Part shown: positions 54,028 to 62,663 of the stretch, piece after piece
How the letters are laid out: every line of letters starts with the position of its first letter
Numbering within the stretch: the first letter of the stretch is position 1
NCBI RefSeq assembly: GCF_000424665.1
Contig: NZ_AUKI01000017.1
Coordinates: forward strand, 310,001-374,000
Direction: 5' to 3'
From: Salinimicrobium terrae DSM 17865
GTDB taxonomy: Bacteria; Bacteroidota; Bacteroidia; Flavobacteriales; Flavobacteriaceae
Length of the DNA stretch: 64,000 nucleotides
Notes under the pieces: generated by a model
Told to the model about the DNA's origin: nothing
Seen by the model: the letters and a program-made list of their open reading frames with translations, nothing else
The model's database searches: none
Made by a program: the position numbers and the translations under genes

Positions 54028-54383
54028 AAATGTAAAAAAGCATCTTCAAGGTGCTCTAGCCTGGTGCCGGCTTTGTTCTTAATGATCGCAATGATGTCAA
54101 ACCGTACTTCTACATCCAGATTGTGTTCATTGACGAAATAATCAATGGCTTTAACCAGTTGATTAATCTGTTTCTTTTTTACGAAATCCTGTGGATTTCC
54201 AAAATCGGGCGTACTGCGGGTTTTGACTTCTACAACAGCCAGGATATTGGCTTTGCGGGCGATGATATCAACTTCCGCTTTTTGGTAGATAAAATTGCGC
54301 GCCACGATTTTATAGCCTGTTGCCAGTAGATGGGCTACTGCCATTTCCTCCCCACGCTTTCCCAGTTCATTATGCTGTGCCAT
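54024..54383 (-). CDS. YraN family protein (UPF0102)
   Basis: A 119-residue protein with an endonuclease-like (PD-(D/E)xK) fold. HNELGKRGEEMAVAHLLATGY at the N-terminus is read in parts; the motif AEVDIIARKANILAVVEVKTR (near 37-57, in parts) supplies the D-ExK catalytic-type residues. Family function is unknown; a link to DNA recombination and repair or Holliday structures has been suggested from the fold. Full length, convergent with DUF421. Confidence 0.9.
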   Translation of the reverse strand: MAQHNELGKRGEEMAVAHLLATGYKIVARNFIYQKAEVDIIARKANILAVVEVKTRSTPDFGNPQDFVKKKQINQLVKAIDYFVNEHNLDVEVRFDIIAIIKNKAGTRLEHLEDAFLHF

Positions 54384-54469
54384 ATCTCGAGTAGTAACCT
54401 TCCAAAAATGTCTTTTCTTTTTGCCCTTTTTGGAATCTTTTTTCGCTTTATTGCTGAAGTTTTCTGCAG

Positions 54470-55057
54470 TTAAGATTTAGTGTCATTCTGAAAAATAATG
54501 GCTCGTACCTTTAGGTCCAGATTAATAATATCTTCAGGATCTGCTTTTATGATTTGATCTCCATAAAAGCTCTTAGGTGGTGCATCTACCGGGGCTAAAA
54601 AAACTCTTACGTTAGAATCTTTCATTTTCCCGTCTTTCCAGTCCACTGCGCCACTGTAATCCCAGCCAAAGCCGTAGAAATCTATAGCCCCTTCATTAAT
54701 TTCTACCAGGTCTTCATAACTCGTTCCTACCTCAATACCTTCCTTAGTTTTCCAACGGCCGTCATTTTCGGTATAAATCTGGTGTGGTTTATTTTTTGTC
54801 TTGTCGTCCCAAATGATAAGCAACTCATCACTGGTATTGGGGTATAAGATACTATAGGCCCGTTGTTCAGTTCCCTCTTCAAAAAGGTCAATTCCTTCAG
54901 CAATTTCTGCTTCAGGATATATCTTCTGCAGATCATTTTTGCTAATTACTTCTGCCAGGTTTTCAAGCTGGTATTTTTCCGCAGAATCGGCCGTAAGTTT
55001 TCTGCTTTTACAACCGGAGGCCAGAATTATAAGCGCAACTATTAATAATTTCTTCAT
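54470..55057 (-). CDS. Lipoprotein of unknown function
   Basis: A 195-residue lipoprotein (lipobox ASGC, Cys16). The acidic mature domain includes IYPEAEIAEGIDLFEEG, LLIIWDDKTKNKP and YGFGWDYSGAVDWKDGKM, with alternating strands, but no recognised catalytic residues. It lies between yraN and metG and reads away from metG. The family is not recognised. Confidence 0.75.
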   Translation of the reverse strand: MKKLLIVALIILASGCKSRKLTADSAEKYQLENLAEVISKNDLQKIYPEAEIAEGIDLFEEGTEQRAYSILYPNTSDELLIIWDDKTKNKPHQIYTENDGRWKTKEGIEVGTSYEDLVEINEGAIDFYGFGWDYSGAVDWKDGKMKDSNVRVFLAPVDAPPKSFYGDQIIKADPEDIINLDLKVRAIIFQNDTKS

Positions 55058-55169
55058 TTTTACTTTTTTACTAAAATGCAGAACATTTGTCGCACCTGCA
55101 TTGCCTTTTACTAAAATTTAACGTGTAATCCCCTGCACTTGCTTAACTTTACAGCCTTTAAATTGATGT

Positions 55170-57272
55170 ATGAATTCACCGAAAAGATATACTATTACGG
55201 CTGCCCTGCCGTACACTAATGGGCCCATTCACATTGGCCATTTGGCCGGAGTTTATGTACCTGCCGACATCTACGCCCGCTTCATGAGAATGCAGGGGCG
55301 GGAGGTGGCTTTTGTGTGTGGGAGTGACGAACACGGAGTGCCTATCACTATAAAAGCAAAAAAAGAAGGGGTTTCTCCACAAGATGTGGTGGATAAGTAC
55401 CACAAGATCATCAAAGAGAGCTTTGAAGACTTCGGAATTTCTTTTGATAATTATTCAAGAACTTCTGCGGAAGTGCATCATAAAACAGCTTCAGAATTTT
55501 TTAAAAAGCTTTACGACGCCGGAAAGTTTACTGAAGAAACGACGCAACAGCTCTATGATGAGAAAGCTGAACAATTTCTTGCGGACCGTTTTGTAGTTGG
55601 TACCTGTCCAAAATGTGGTTATGAAGAAAGTTATGGGGACCAATGTGAAAAATGCGGAACAAGCCATAATGCTACAGATCTTATTAATCCGAAGTCGGCA
55701 ATCACCGGTTCCAAGCCTGTGCTAAAGGAAACCAGGCACTGGTTTCTACCTTTGGATCAATATGAGAGTTGGCTTAATGAATGGATCCTTGAGGGGCATA
55801 AAAAAGACTGGAAATCCAATGTTTACGGACAGGTGAAATCCTGGATCGATGATGGGTTAAGGCCTCGTGCGGTAACTCGTGACCTGGATTGGGGAATTCC
55901 TGTGCCGGTGGAAGGCGGCGAAGGGAAAGTGCTGTATGTATGGTTTGATGCGCCCATTGGTTACATTTCTTCCACTAAGGAATGGGCGGAGAAGACCGGA
56001 AAAGACTGGGAGCCTTTCTGGAAGAATGAGGATACCAAACTGGTACACTTTATAGGTAAAGATAATATTGTTTTTCACTGCGTTATTTTCCCTGCAATGC
56101 TTAAGGCTGAAGGAAGTTATGTTCTTCCGGAAAATGTCCCCGCAAACGAATTTTTAAATCTTGAAGGCAACAAACTTTCAACCTCCAAGAACTGGGCGGT
56201 GTGGCTGCATGAATATCTGGAGGAATTTCCCGGGCAGCAGGATGTGTTGAGGTACGCTTTAACTGCCAATGCGCCCGAAACAAAAGACAACGACTTTACC
56301 TGGAAAGACTTCCAGGCGCGGAATAATAATGAGCTTGTTGCGATCTTCGGAAATTTCATCAACAGGGTAGTGGTGCTTACCAATAAATATTACGACGGAA
56401 TAGTTCCCGAACCGGGAGAATTTTCTGAAGTGGATGAACAAACTCTTGCAGAATTGAAAGCATATCCGGCTGTAATCGCGAGTTCTATCGAACGCTACAG
56501 GTTTAGGGAAGCTCAGGGAGAATTGATGAACGTGGCCCGCCTCGGAAATAAATATCTGGCCGATGAAGAGCCGTGGAAACTGATAAAGACCGATGAGGAA
56601 AGAGTAAAGACTATTATGTATGTGGCGCTGCAAATAGCTTCGGCACTAGCCAGCCTCAGCGAACCTTTCCTTCCATATACTGCTGAAAAGCTGAAGAGAA
56701 TGCTGGACTACGGAAAAGCTTCTTCGGAAGCAACAGCAGTGGCATTTGAAGGTGACAGCGGAGAGAATGAATGGGAGCAAATTAATAAAGAATCTTCACT
56801 TGTACCTGAGGGACATCAAATAGGAAAAGGCGAACTGTTATTTTCCAAAGTAGAAGACGAACAAATTCAGAAGCAATTGGACAAACTTGAAGCCACAAAA
56901 GCAGCAAACATTGCCGATAATAAGAAAGCCGAACCACAGAAGGAAATTGCCACTTTTGAAGACTTTTCAAAAATGGACCTGCGGGTAGGAACTATAGTTG
57001 AAGCTGGAAAAATGCCAAAGGCAAACAAGCTGCTCGTGCTAAAAGTGGATACTGGTCTTGACGTTCGCACCATAGTCTCAGGAATTGCCGAAAGCTTTAA
57101 ACCCGAAGATATCATTGGGAAAAAAGTTACAGTTTTGGTAAACCTGGCACCGCGAAAACTCCGAGGTGTGGAAAGTGAAGGCATGATCCTAATGACGGAA
57201 AATGCTGATGGTAAGCTGGTGTTCCTCAATCCCGATGAAGATGGGGTAAAGAATGGGACGGTGATTTCGTAG
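55170..57272 (+). CDS. metG: Methionine--tRNA ligase (with C-terminal tRNA-binding domain)
   Basis: A 700-residue class I synthetase. The HIGH motif is [11 protein letters not shown] near residues 17-27, the KMSKS equivalent is [12 protein letters not shown] near 336-347 (LSTSK), and four zinc-ligand cysteines lie in [18 protein letters not shown] near 148-165. The C-terminal ~110 residues are an EMAP/Arc1p-type tRNA-binding domain ([31 protein letters not shown]). Length and order are those of bacterial MetRS with appended domain. A TAACTTTA box at 55144-55151 is a possible -7 element. Confidence 0.97.
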   Translation: MNSPKRYTITAALPYTNGPIHIGHLAGVYVPADIYARFMRMQGREVAFVCGSDEHGVPITIKAKKEGVSPQDVVDKYHKIIKESFEDFGISFDNYSRTSAEVHHKTASEFFKKLYDAGKFTEETTQQLYDEKAEQFLADRFVVGTCPKCGYEESYGDQCEKCGTSHNATDLINPKSAITGSKPVLKETRHWFLPLDQYESWLNEWILEGHKKDWKSNVYGQVKSWIDDGLRPRAVTRDLDWGIPVPVEGGEGKVLYVWFDAPIGYISSTKEWAEKTGKDWEPFWKNEDTKLVHFIGKDNIVFHCVIFPAMLKAEGSYVLPENVPANEFLNLEGNKLSTSKNWAVWLHEYLEEFPGQQDVLRYALTANAPETKDNDFTWKDFQARNNNELVAIFGNFINRVVVLTNKYYDGIVPEPGEFSEVDEQTLAELKAYPAVIASSIERYRFREAQGELMNVARLGNKYLADEEPWKLIKTDEERVKTIMYVALQIASALASLSEPFLPYTAEKLKRMLDYGKASSEATAVAFEGDSGENEWEQINKESSLVPEGHQIGKGELLFSKVEDEQIQKQLDKLEATKAANIADNKKAEPQKEIATFEDFSKMDLRVGTIVEAGKMPKANKLLVLKVDTGLDVRTIVSGIAESFKPEDIIGKKVTVLVNLAPRKLRGVESEGMILMTENADGKLVFLNPDEDGVKNGTVIS

Positions 57273-57286
57273 TAAGGTGTTCACAA

Positions 57287-57364
57287 CTGAGCCTCTCCTG
57301 AGTGGCAGTCGAATAAAAATCTTACACTACGATGTCTCCCCGAGCGGAGTCGAGGGGTCTCTTT
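57287..57364 (+). repeat. Palindromic repeat unit 1 (upstream of the GIY-YIG gene)
   Basis: A unit with CTGAGCCTCTCC, GGCAGTCGAA, a variable middle and TGTCTCCCCGAGCGGAGTCG then AGGGGTCTCTT. The CCCC/GGGG ends flank the near-palindromic core GAGCGGAGTC. Three direct copies surround the GIY-YIG gene. Confidence 0.8.
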
Positions 57365-57402
57365 TGAAGATTGCTTTTATTGTTTACCAAAAGAAATCTT
57401 GA

Positions 57403-57491
57403 TTGAGCCTCTCCCGACAGAATTACAGCGGCAGTCGAAATACTCTACTGAAAGTACGAATGTCTCCCCGAGCGAAGTCGAGGGGTCTCTT
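57403..57491 (+). repeat. Palindromic repeat unit 2 (upstream of the GIY-YIG gene)
   Basis: The second direct copy, with TTGAGCCTCTCCCGAC, GGCAGTCGAA and TGTCTCCCCGAGCGAAGTCG then AGGGGTCTCTTA. It ends 26 bases before the GIY-YIG ATG. Confidence 0.8.
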
Positions 57492-57517
57492 ATGTTGACG
57501 GAACAGAATTTGAAACA

Positions 57518-57838
57518 ATGAAATTGTACTATGTGTATATCTTGGAATGTTCTGATAAGTTACTCTACACAGGAATAACAAACGATATTACCCGGAGATT
57601 GGAAGAGCATAATGCCGGAGTGAATAGAAATAGCTTTACCTTTAAAAGGAGACCGGTAGAAGTAATTTTTCACCAGGAGTTCAATGATGTAAGCCAGGCA
57701 ATCTGGTTTGAAAAGAGGATTAAAAAATGGAGTGTTCAAAAGAAAAGAGCTTTAGCAAATGAAGATGAAAAGCTTCTGAAACTATTGGCGGAATGCAGAA
57801 ACAAAAGTCATTCCCGGAATAAAAAGAGTAATACTTAA
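57518..57838 (+). CDS. GIY-YIG nuclease family protein within a repeat cluster
   Basis: A 106-residue single-domain GIY-YIG (UrvC-N/UPF0213-like) protein. YYVYILECSDKLLYTGITND (residues 3-22) holds the two tyrosines of the GIY-YIG strand pair; RRLEEHNAG carries the catalytic arginine and the conserved histidine, and IWFEKRIKKWS the catalytic glutamate. The remainder is basic. Two palindromic repeats precede it and one follows, so it looks like the core of a repeat cassette rather than part of the metG or deacetylase operon. DNA cleavage activity is predicted only. Confidence 0.88.
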   Translation: MKLYYVYILECSDKLLYTGITNDITRRLEEHNAGVNRNSFTFKRRPVEVIFHQEFNDVSQAIWFEKRIKKWSVQKKRALANEDEKLLKLLAECRNKSHSRNKKSNT

Positions 57839-57849
57839 AATGGGGTCTC

Positions 57850-57931
57850 AACTCAGCCTGTCCTGAGAGGTAGACGAAAATTCGGACCTGACGACATGTG
57901 TCTCCCCGAGCGGAGTAGAGGGGTTGCTCTT
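57850..57931 (+). repeat. Palindromic repeat unit 3 (downstream of the GIY-YIG gene)
   Basis: The third direct copy (CTCAGCCTGTCCTGAGAGG, then TGTCTCCCCGAGCGGAGTAG and AGGGGTTGCTCTT). It starts 12 bases after the nuclease stop. Confidence 0.75.
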
Positions 57932-57960
57932 GTAAAATGAATCAGAATTTTAAACATATA

Positions 57961-57984
57961 GGTCTCGACTCCGCTCGACCTGAC
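57961..57984 (-). repeat. Inverted partial repeat unit before the deacetylase start
   Basis: GGTCTCGACTCCGCTCGACC is the core of the repeat in the opposite orientation. It lies in the 54 bases between an in-frame ATG at 57937 and the ATG at 57991. Confidence 0.65.
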
Positions 57985-57990
57985 AATTGC

Positions 57991-58893
57991 ATGCTCAAAA
58001 TAGCCTTCCATCCCATTTACGTCTTGCCCTTGCCACAAGGTCACCGTTTCCCGATGGAAAAATATGAGCTGGTGCCACAGCAATTATTGCACGAAGGTAC
58101 TTGTACCAAAGAAAATTTCTTTGAACCTGAATTCCCCGATGAGGCCGACATTCTTGCCGTTCATAACTCAACATATGTGGAGTCGTTGAAGAATCAGACA
58201 TTGAGTTACAGGGAAGCGAGGAAGATAGGCCTGCCTTTGTCGAAGAAATTGGTGGAACGGGAATTTATTATCACTTCCGGAACAATAATGGCGGCAGAGT
58301 ATGCCTTACAGCATGGAGTTGCAATGAACATTGCCGGCGGCACACACCACGCTTACACAAATCAGGGAGAGGGATTTTGCATGTTTAACGATCAGGCGGT
58401 GGCGGGGAAATGGCTGCAGCGGAACAAACTGGCAGAAAAGATTCTCATCGTAGATCTGGATGTGCATCAGGGAAACGGCACGGCAGAAATTTTTCAGAAT
58501 GATGCTTCAGTTTTCACCTTTTCCATGCACGGCAGGAACAATTACCCATTTAAAAAGGAGAAAAGCGACCTGGATATTGACCTGGAAAACGGTACGGGTG
58601 ACGAGGAATATTTAAAAATCCTGAAGGAAACTTTGCCGCGGCTTATCAAAGAGCAAAATCCCGACTTTATTTTTTACCTGAGTGGTGTGGATATCCTTGC
58701 TACCGATAAACTGGGGAAACTTGGCTGTACCGAAACCGGTTGTAAGGAGAGGGATCGATATGTACTGCAAACCTGCCATGATTTGAAGATTCCGGTGGAG
58801 GTAAGCATGGGTGGTGGCTATTCTCCTCACATCAAAAATATTGTAGAAGCTCACGCCAACACCTTTCGGCTGGCGCAGGAGATTTATTTTTAA
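57991..58893 (+). CDS. Histone deacetylase family (acetylpolyamine/acetoin utilisation-like) protein
   Basis: A 300-residue zinc-dependent arginase/deacetylase-fold enzyme. Catalytic landmarks are NIAGGTHHAYTNQGEGFCMF near residues 113-132 with the charge-relay HH pair, ILIVDLDVHQGNGTAEIF near 154-171 with the zinc-binding DxH, and YLSGVDILATDKLG near 227-240 with the second aspartate. Substrates in bacteria include acetylpolyamines and acetyl-lysine; not resolvable here. An upstream ATG adds 18 residues that come entirely from repeat DNA, so the ATG at 57991 is preferred. Confidence 0.9.
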   Translation: MLKIAFHPIYVLPLPQGHRFPMEKYELVPQQLLHEGTCTKENFFEPEFPDEADILAVHNSTYVESLKNQTLSYREARKIGLPLSKKLVEREFIITSGTIMAAEYALQHGVAMNIAGGTHHAYTNQGEGFCMFNDQAVAGKWLQRNKLAEKILIVDLDVHQGNGTAEIFQNDASVFTFSMHGRNNYPFKKEKSDLDIDLENGTGDEEYLKILKETLPRLIKEQNPDFIFYLSGVDILATDKLGKLGCTETGCKERDRYVLQTCHDLKIPVEVSMGGGYSPHIKNIVEAHANTFRLAQEIYF

Positions 58894-59010
58894 ATTTTAA
58901 GTTGCAGAGGAATAGAAAAAACCTTTCTGTTTTATTCGGTTAATTTCTTTAAGAGCGGTATTTTTAAGCTGCTTAGAGTAAGATCAGTTTAATGTTTTAA
59001 TAATTCTCTT

Positions 59011-60783
59011 ATGAAGTCCCCGATCGTCCGATGTTTTTGTTTATTGTTATTTTTATGGAGTTTTTCAGCTTGTGCTCAATTTGAAACTCAGAATGACGGT
59101 TCAGCTGAAATAAGGCTAAACCAAATAGGTTTCTATCCGGAAGGGCCAAAGCTTGCAATTGTTGCCAATCCTGATGCTACAAATTTCCGGGTGCTCTCGA
59201 CAAATGGTACCGAAGTATTCTCAGGAGAATTAAGTGAGGCTAAAGAATGGCCGCATAGCTTTGAACAAGTGAAGCAAGCCGATTTTTCTGCTCTTAATAC
59301 GCCCGGGTCTTATGTTTTGTCTGTACCGGAAGTTGGCTTCAGCTATCCTTTTGAAATAAATGAGAAGGTGCATTCTGAACCCGCAAAGGCCAGTCTAAAA
59401 GCATTTTACTTTCAGCGGGCTTCTACCTCACTTCCTGAAGAATTTGCCGGAAGATGGGCCCGTGATGCAGGTCATCCGGATACTGAAGTGAAAATCCACA
59501 ACTCCGCTGCTACTGCAGAACGTCCTGCGGGATCCACTATAGCAAGCCCGGGTGGCTGGTATGATGCAGGTGACTATGGAAAGTACATCGTGAACAGCGG
59601 AATTTCCATGGGAACGCTGTTTTCTCTTTATGAAGATTATCCGAAGTATTTCGACACCTTAGATCTAAACATCCCGGAAAGCCGGAATAGCATTCTCGAT
59701 CTTCTCGATGAATCTCTGTATAACTTACGTTGGATGATGACGATGCAGGATGAAGATGGTGGGGTTTACCATAAATTGACCAGCGCCGATTTTCATGGTG
59801 CTGTTATGCCAAAAGATGCCACTTTTCAACGTTGGGTGGTTCAGAAGGGTACGACAGCTACGCTGGATTTTGCTGCAGTAACGGCACAAGCCTCAAGAAT
59901 TTATAAAGAGTTTGAGGATGAATTTCCCGGGCTTTCCGATTCTTTATTGGTGATGAGCAAAAAAGCTTATAACTGGGCCAAAGAGAATCCGGAGGTGAGA
60001 TATGACCAGGACGCTTTAAAAGAGCCCGCCATCAATACTGGGGCTTATGGAGATCGCAATTTTGAAGATGAGTTTCAATGGGCGGCAACAGAATTATTTA
60101 TTACTACTGGAGAGGAAAGTTATTACCGGGATGCAGAAATTGAAAACTCTTTAGCACCGGGTGATAAATTCCAGGTTCCATCCTGGCCCACGGTAAATAC
60201 CCTGGCACTGTATTCGTTACTAAGAAATCGGGAAAAATATCAGAATAGTGGTTTGGTTGACATAAAAGCAGTTACTCAGCAAGTAATAAAAATGGCCGAT
60301 GAGTTAGTGGAATATTCCCGGAATTCTGCTTATGCTACCCCGATGGGAATTAGCGAAAGAAATTTCTCGTGGGGCAGCAATTCTGTAGCTGCCAATCAGG
60401 GAATTTTACTTCTGAATGCTTATGCCGTAACCAAAGATGAAAAATATCTAAATGGGGCAATTGATAACCTGGATTATTTGCTGGGGCGGAATGCCACAGG
60501 TTACTCCTTCCTCACTGGTTTTGGGGAAAAATCTACCAGGGATCCGCATCACCGGCCTTCTGAAGCAGATGAAATAGATGATCCGGTACCGGGCTTATTG
60601 GCCGGAGGACCAAATCCGGGGCAACAGGATAAAGCCAATTGCGACGAATTTTACACCAGAACACATCAGCATCCGGCTACTTCATATATTGATGAACGAT
60701 GTAGTTACGCCAGCAATGAAATAGCAATTAACTGGAATGCACCCTTTGCTTATTTGGCCAATGCAATAGAAGCTTTGAAATAA
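59011..60783 (+). CDS. Glycoside hydrolase family 9 (endoglucanase-type) protein
   Basis: A 590-residue exported enzyme with a probable lipoprotein signal (FSACAQ, Cys21; F at -3 is unusual, so plain secretion is possible). Residues about 30-115 form the N-terminal Ig-like CelD_N domain (EIRLNQIGFYPEGPKLAIV); the (alpha/alpha)6 catalytic domain follows. GGWYDAGDYGKYIVNSG near 181-197 holds the catalytic base aspartates and DERCSYASNEIAINWNAP near 562-579 the catalytic glutamate; HHRPSEADE near 511 is the other GH9 signature. Probably cleaves beta-1,4-glucan or a mixed-linkage glucan. No SusCD pair is nearby. Confidence 0.92.
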   Translation: MKSPIVRCFCLLLFLWSFSACAQFETQNDGSAEIRLNQIGFYPEGPKLAIVANPDATNFRVLSTNGTEVFSGELSEAKEWPHSFEQVKQADFSALNTPGSYVLSVPEVGFSYPFEINEKVHSEPAKASLKAFYFQRASTSLPEEFAGRWARDAGHPDTEVKIHNSAATAERPAGSTIASPGGWYDAGDYGKYIVNSGISMGTLFSLYEDYPKYFDTLDLNIPESRNSILDLLDESLYNLRWMMTMQDEDGGVYHKLTSADFHGAVMPKDATFQRWVVQKGTTATLDFAAVTAQASRIYKEFEDEFPGLSDSLLVMSKKAYNWAKENPEVRYDQDALKEPAINTGAYGDRNFEDEFQWAATELFITTGEESYYRDAEIENSLAPGDKFQVPSWPTVNTLALYSLLRNREKYQNSGLVDIKAVTQQVIKMADELVEYSRNSAYATPMGISERNFSWGSNSVAANQGILLLNAYAVTKDEKYLNGAIDNLDYLLGRNATGYSFLTGFGEKSTRDPHHRPSEADEIDDPVPGLLAGGPNPGQQDKANCDEFYTRTHQHPATSYIDERCSYASNEIAINWNAPFAYLANAIEALK

Positions 60784-60880
60784 TCGAATTTCTTCACTTC
60801 AATAGTTCTCAAGAAGCATTTAATTTCTGTCAAACATACTGTGGAGCATCAAAAAAAATAGTTTTACACCATAGATATAA

Positions 60881-60915
60881 AACAACAAGCGCAGGGGGTT
60901 CCTGCGCTTGTTGTT
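60881..60915. terminator. Bidirectional hairpin between GH9 and ssb
   Basis: A perfect 15-bp stem (AACAACAAGCGCAGG at 60881-60895 with CCTGCGCTTGTTGTT at 60901-60915) and a five-base loop, between two convergent genes. The minus-strand side is followed by TTTTATAT, favouring ssb termination. Confidence 0.8.
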
Positions 60916-60936
60916 CAAAAAAGGTATTTTAGTCAC

Positions 60937-61269
60937 CTATTTATCCGGCAGCACCAATTCCCTGCACACTACCTCGGTAACATATTTCCTGTTTCCGTTC
61001 TTGTCCTCATAGCTTCGGCTATTCAATTTTCCACCAATTTCTATTTCCCTGCCTTTTGGAACCTGTTGCTCCACCATCTCGGCTATTTTACCCCATGCTA
61101 CGATATTGTGCCATTGAGTATCGGTTACTTTTTCTCCCTTGTGGTTGGTATAGGTTTCTCTGGTAGCGATAGAGAATTTTGCCAGTTTCTTTCCGGTGCT
61201 TAGGATCAGGATCTCTGGAGCTTTCCCCACGTTGCCCGATAGCTGCACATTGTTTTTCAGAGTGTTCAT
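60937..61269 (-). CDS. ssb: Single-stranded DNA-binding protein (short, copy 1)
   Basis: A 110-residue OB-fold SSB from the ATG at 61269 (MNTLKNNVQLSGNVG). The longer upstream frame (to 61323) is not homologous and is dropped. Signature: LAKFSIATRETY, TQWHNIVAWGKIAEMVEQ and EIGGKLNSRSYEDKNG. It ends at ...VLPDK with no glycine-rich linker or acidic DDDIPF tip, so it lacks the partner-docking tail of housekeeping SSB. It is about 67% alike in feel to the next copy and lies 28 bp downstream of it. Confidence 0.9.
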   Translation of the reverse strand: MNTLKNNVQLSGNVGKAPEILILSTGKKLAKFSIATRETYTNHKGEKVTDTQWHNIVAWGKIAEMVEQQVPKGREIEIGGKLNSRSYEDKNGNRKYVTEVVCRELVLPDK

Positions 61270-61297
61270 AATAGTATGAATTATCGTTAGAAGATCA

Positions 61298-61630
61298 TTA
61301 TTTTCCGAGAAGCAGTACCTCATTGCAAACTACTTCGGTGATATATTTTTTGATGCCATCTTTATCCTCATAACTGCGGCTGGTTAATTTTCCTTCCACG
61401 CCTATCTCCTTACCTTTAGGCACATAATTCTCAATAAGTTCTGCAGTTTTACCCCATGCTACAACATTGTGCCATTGTGTATCGGTAATTTTTTCTCCCT
61501 TATTGTTTTTATAGGTTTCATTTGTTGCGATGGAGAATTTGGCAAGTTTTTTACCCGATTCCATAGTTAAGATCTCTGGAGCGTTACCTACATGTCCAAT
61601 TAGCTGTACTTTGTTTCTTAATGTATTCAT
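61298..61630 (-). CDS. ssb: Single-stranded DNA-binding protein (short, copy 2)
   Basis: A second 110-residue SSB, first in the minus-strand pair. LAKFSIATNETYKNNKGEK, TQWHNVVAWGKTAELIEN and VEGKLTSRSYEDKDG match copy 1 nearly position for position. It too ends without an acidic tail. The pair probably arose by tandem duplication; heteromeric tetramers are possible. The start (MNTLRNKVQLIGHVG) is firm. Confidence 0.9.
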   Translation of the reverse strand: MNTLRNKVQLIGHVGNAPEILTMESGKKLAKFSIATNETYKNNKGEKITDTQWHNVVAWGKTAELIENYVPKGKEIGVEGKLTSRSYEDKDGIKKYITEVVCNEVLLLGK

Positions 61631-61818
61631 GACTCGAAAATTTAGTTTCGCTGAAAATCATTAGTTCATTTCAACGAGACAAACCTACCACCGGCTTGAG
61701 GTGATAATCGGTTGATACTGATTTGTTTTCGTTTACATCCGTTTGTAAGTGTTTGTACACGAATAATCGCTGCACCTGATTTTTTCGTATTATTACAGAA
61801 GAACTAATTTTTTGCCAT

Positions 61819-62385
61819 ATGAAAAAGCTGCTATTTCTTATGTTCTCCCTGGTTTTCCTTACCGGATGCCAGAACAGCTCAAAACAAGAAGAAGAAGAAA
61901 AATCTGATGAAGATCCCTTTTTCGGAACTTCCTTTAAAGACTACCGGGAAATTGTGGTTTTAGAAAATTATGAAAAAGTAAAGGACACCTCTTTTAGCAT
62001 TGGTGTCTCAGAGGGAGATTATGGGCTAATGGAACTGATGAAAAACGGCAATCATATCATTCTTTTCTATAAAATTGCCGAAAGGGACAGTGTCGTTACA
62101 AATGAATTGACTTACCGGGTAATCGATACAATACAAATTCAAAATCTTCAGAAAAATGAACATATCACTATTGGATATTGCACTCATGAGGATTACTCTG
62201 ACGGGGAAATAATAGCTGTAATCGGGGAAACAGACAGTCTCTATACAACAAATATAATCGAGGCCTGGAGGGCAAATCCTGATACTGAAAAGATCGAAGA
62301 ACTCAAAAACATTGAAGGAATTAAATGTCTGAATGAATTATTAGAGAGGGAAAATGCCACTATTCCTATTGAAGAAATCTCATGA
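61819..62385 (+). CDS. Lipoprotein of unknown function, first gene of a coupled operon
   Basis: A 188-residue lipoprotein (lipobox LTGC, Cys17) with an acidic linker (KQEEEEKSDEDP). The rest is a single domain rich in strands (DYREIVVLENYEKV, HIILFYKIAERDSV) of no recognised family. It overlaps the next gene by 4 bp (ATGA). In this operon the membrane protein, ATPase and lipoprotein form a plausible small ABC-type export or defence unit, but no function is assigned. Confidence 0.75.
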   Translation: MKKLLFLMFSLVFLTGCQNSSKQEEEEKSDEDPFFGTSFKDYREIVVLENYEKVKDTSFSIGVSEGDYGLMELMKNGNHIILFYKIAERDSVVTNELTYRVIDTIQIQNLQKNEHITIGYCTHEDYSDGEIIAVIGETDSLYTTNIIEAWRANPDTEKIEELKNIEGIKCLNELLERENATIPIEEIS

Positions 62386-62663
62386 ACCAAAGAGCCTTCT
62401 GGAAATTTTATCGTGACTTCAATCTTTTCAACCTGGTGTTTTCAATAATTTCAGGGATATATTTCGGCTTGTTTAGCGGGTTACTTGTTTTCCTTTCTTT
62501 CGGAATGTTTATTGGCTATCTTGGCTACAATTATTTCAGGAAGAGCGAGTATTATCTTTACTATAACCTGGGTTTCACCCGGAAATTTCTAATTAAGAAG
62601 GTATGGATCTGCAATCTGATCTTTACAGTTCCGGTTCTGCTTGTTCTTTTCCTCTTCCTATGA
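62382..62663 (+). CDS. Small three-helix membrane protein (possible minimal permease)
   Basis: A 93-residue membrane protein with about three helices (15-34, 36-51, 73-93) and the segment YYNLGFTRKFLIKKVWI, reminiscent of the cytosolic coupling region of ABC permeases. It overlaps the lipoprotein gene and the ABC ATPase gene by 4 bp on each side. No known permease of this size is recognised. Confidence 0.75.
   Translation: MNQRAFWKFYRDFNLFNLVFSIISGIYFGLFSGLLVFLSFGMFIGYLGYNYFRKSEYYLYYNLGFTRKFLIKKVWICNLIFTVPVLLVLFLFL

Noticed and set aside
57287-57931. CRISPR array
   Set aside because: Only three long, diverged repeat units with irregular spacing around a gene and no cas genes.
57937-57990. 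Extra 18 residues for the deacetylase
   Set aside because: They derive from an inverted copy of the GIY-YIG-linked repeat; the ATG at 57991 starts the homologous part.
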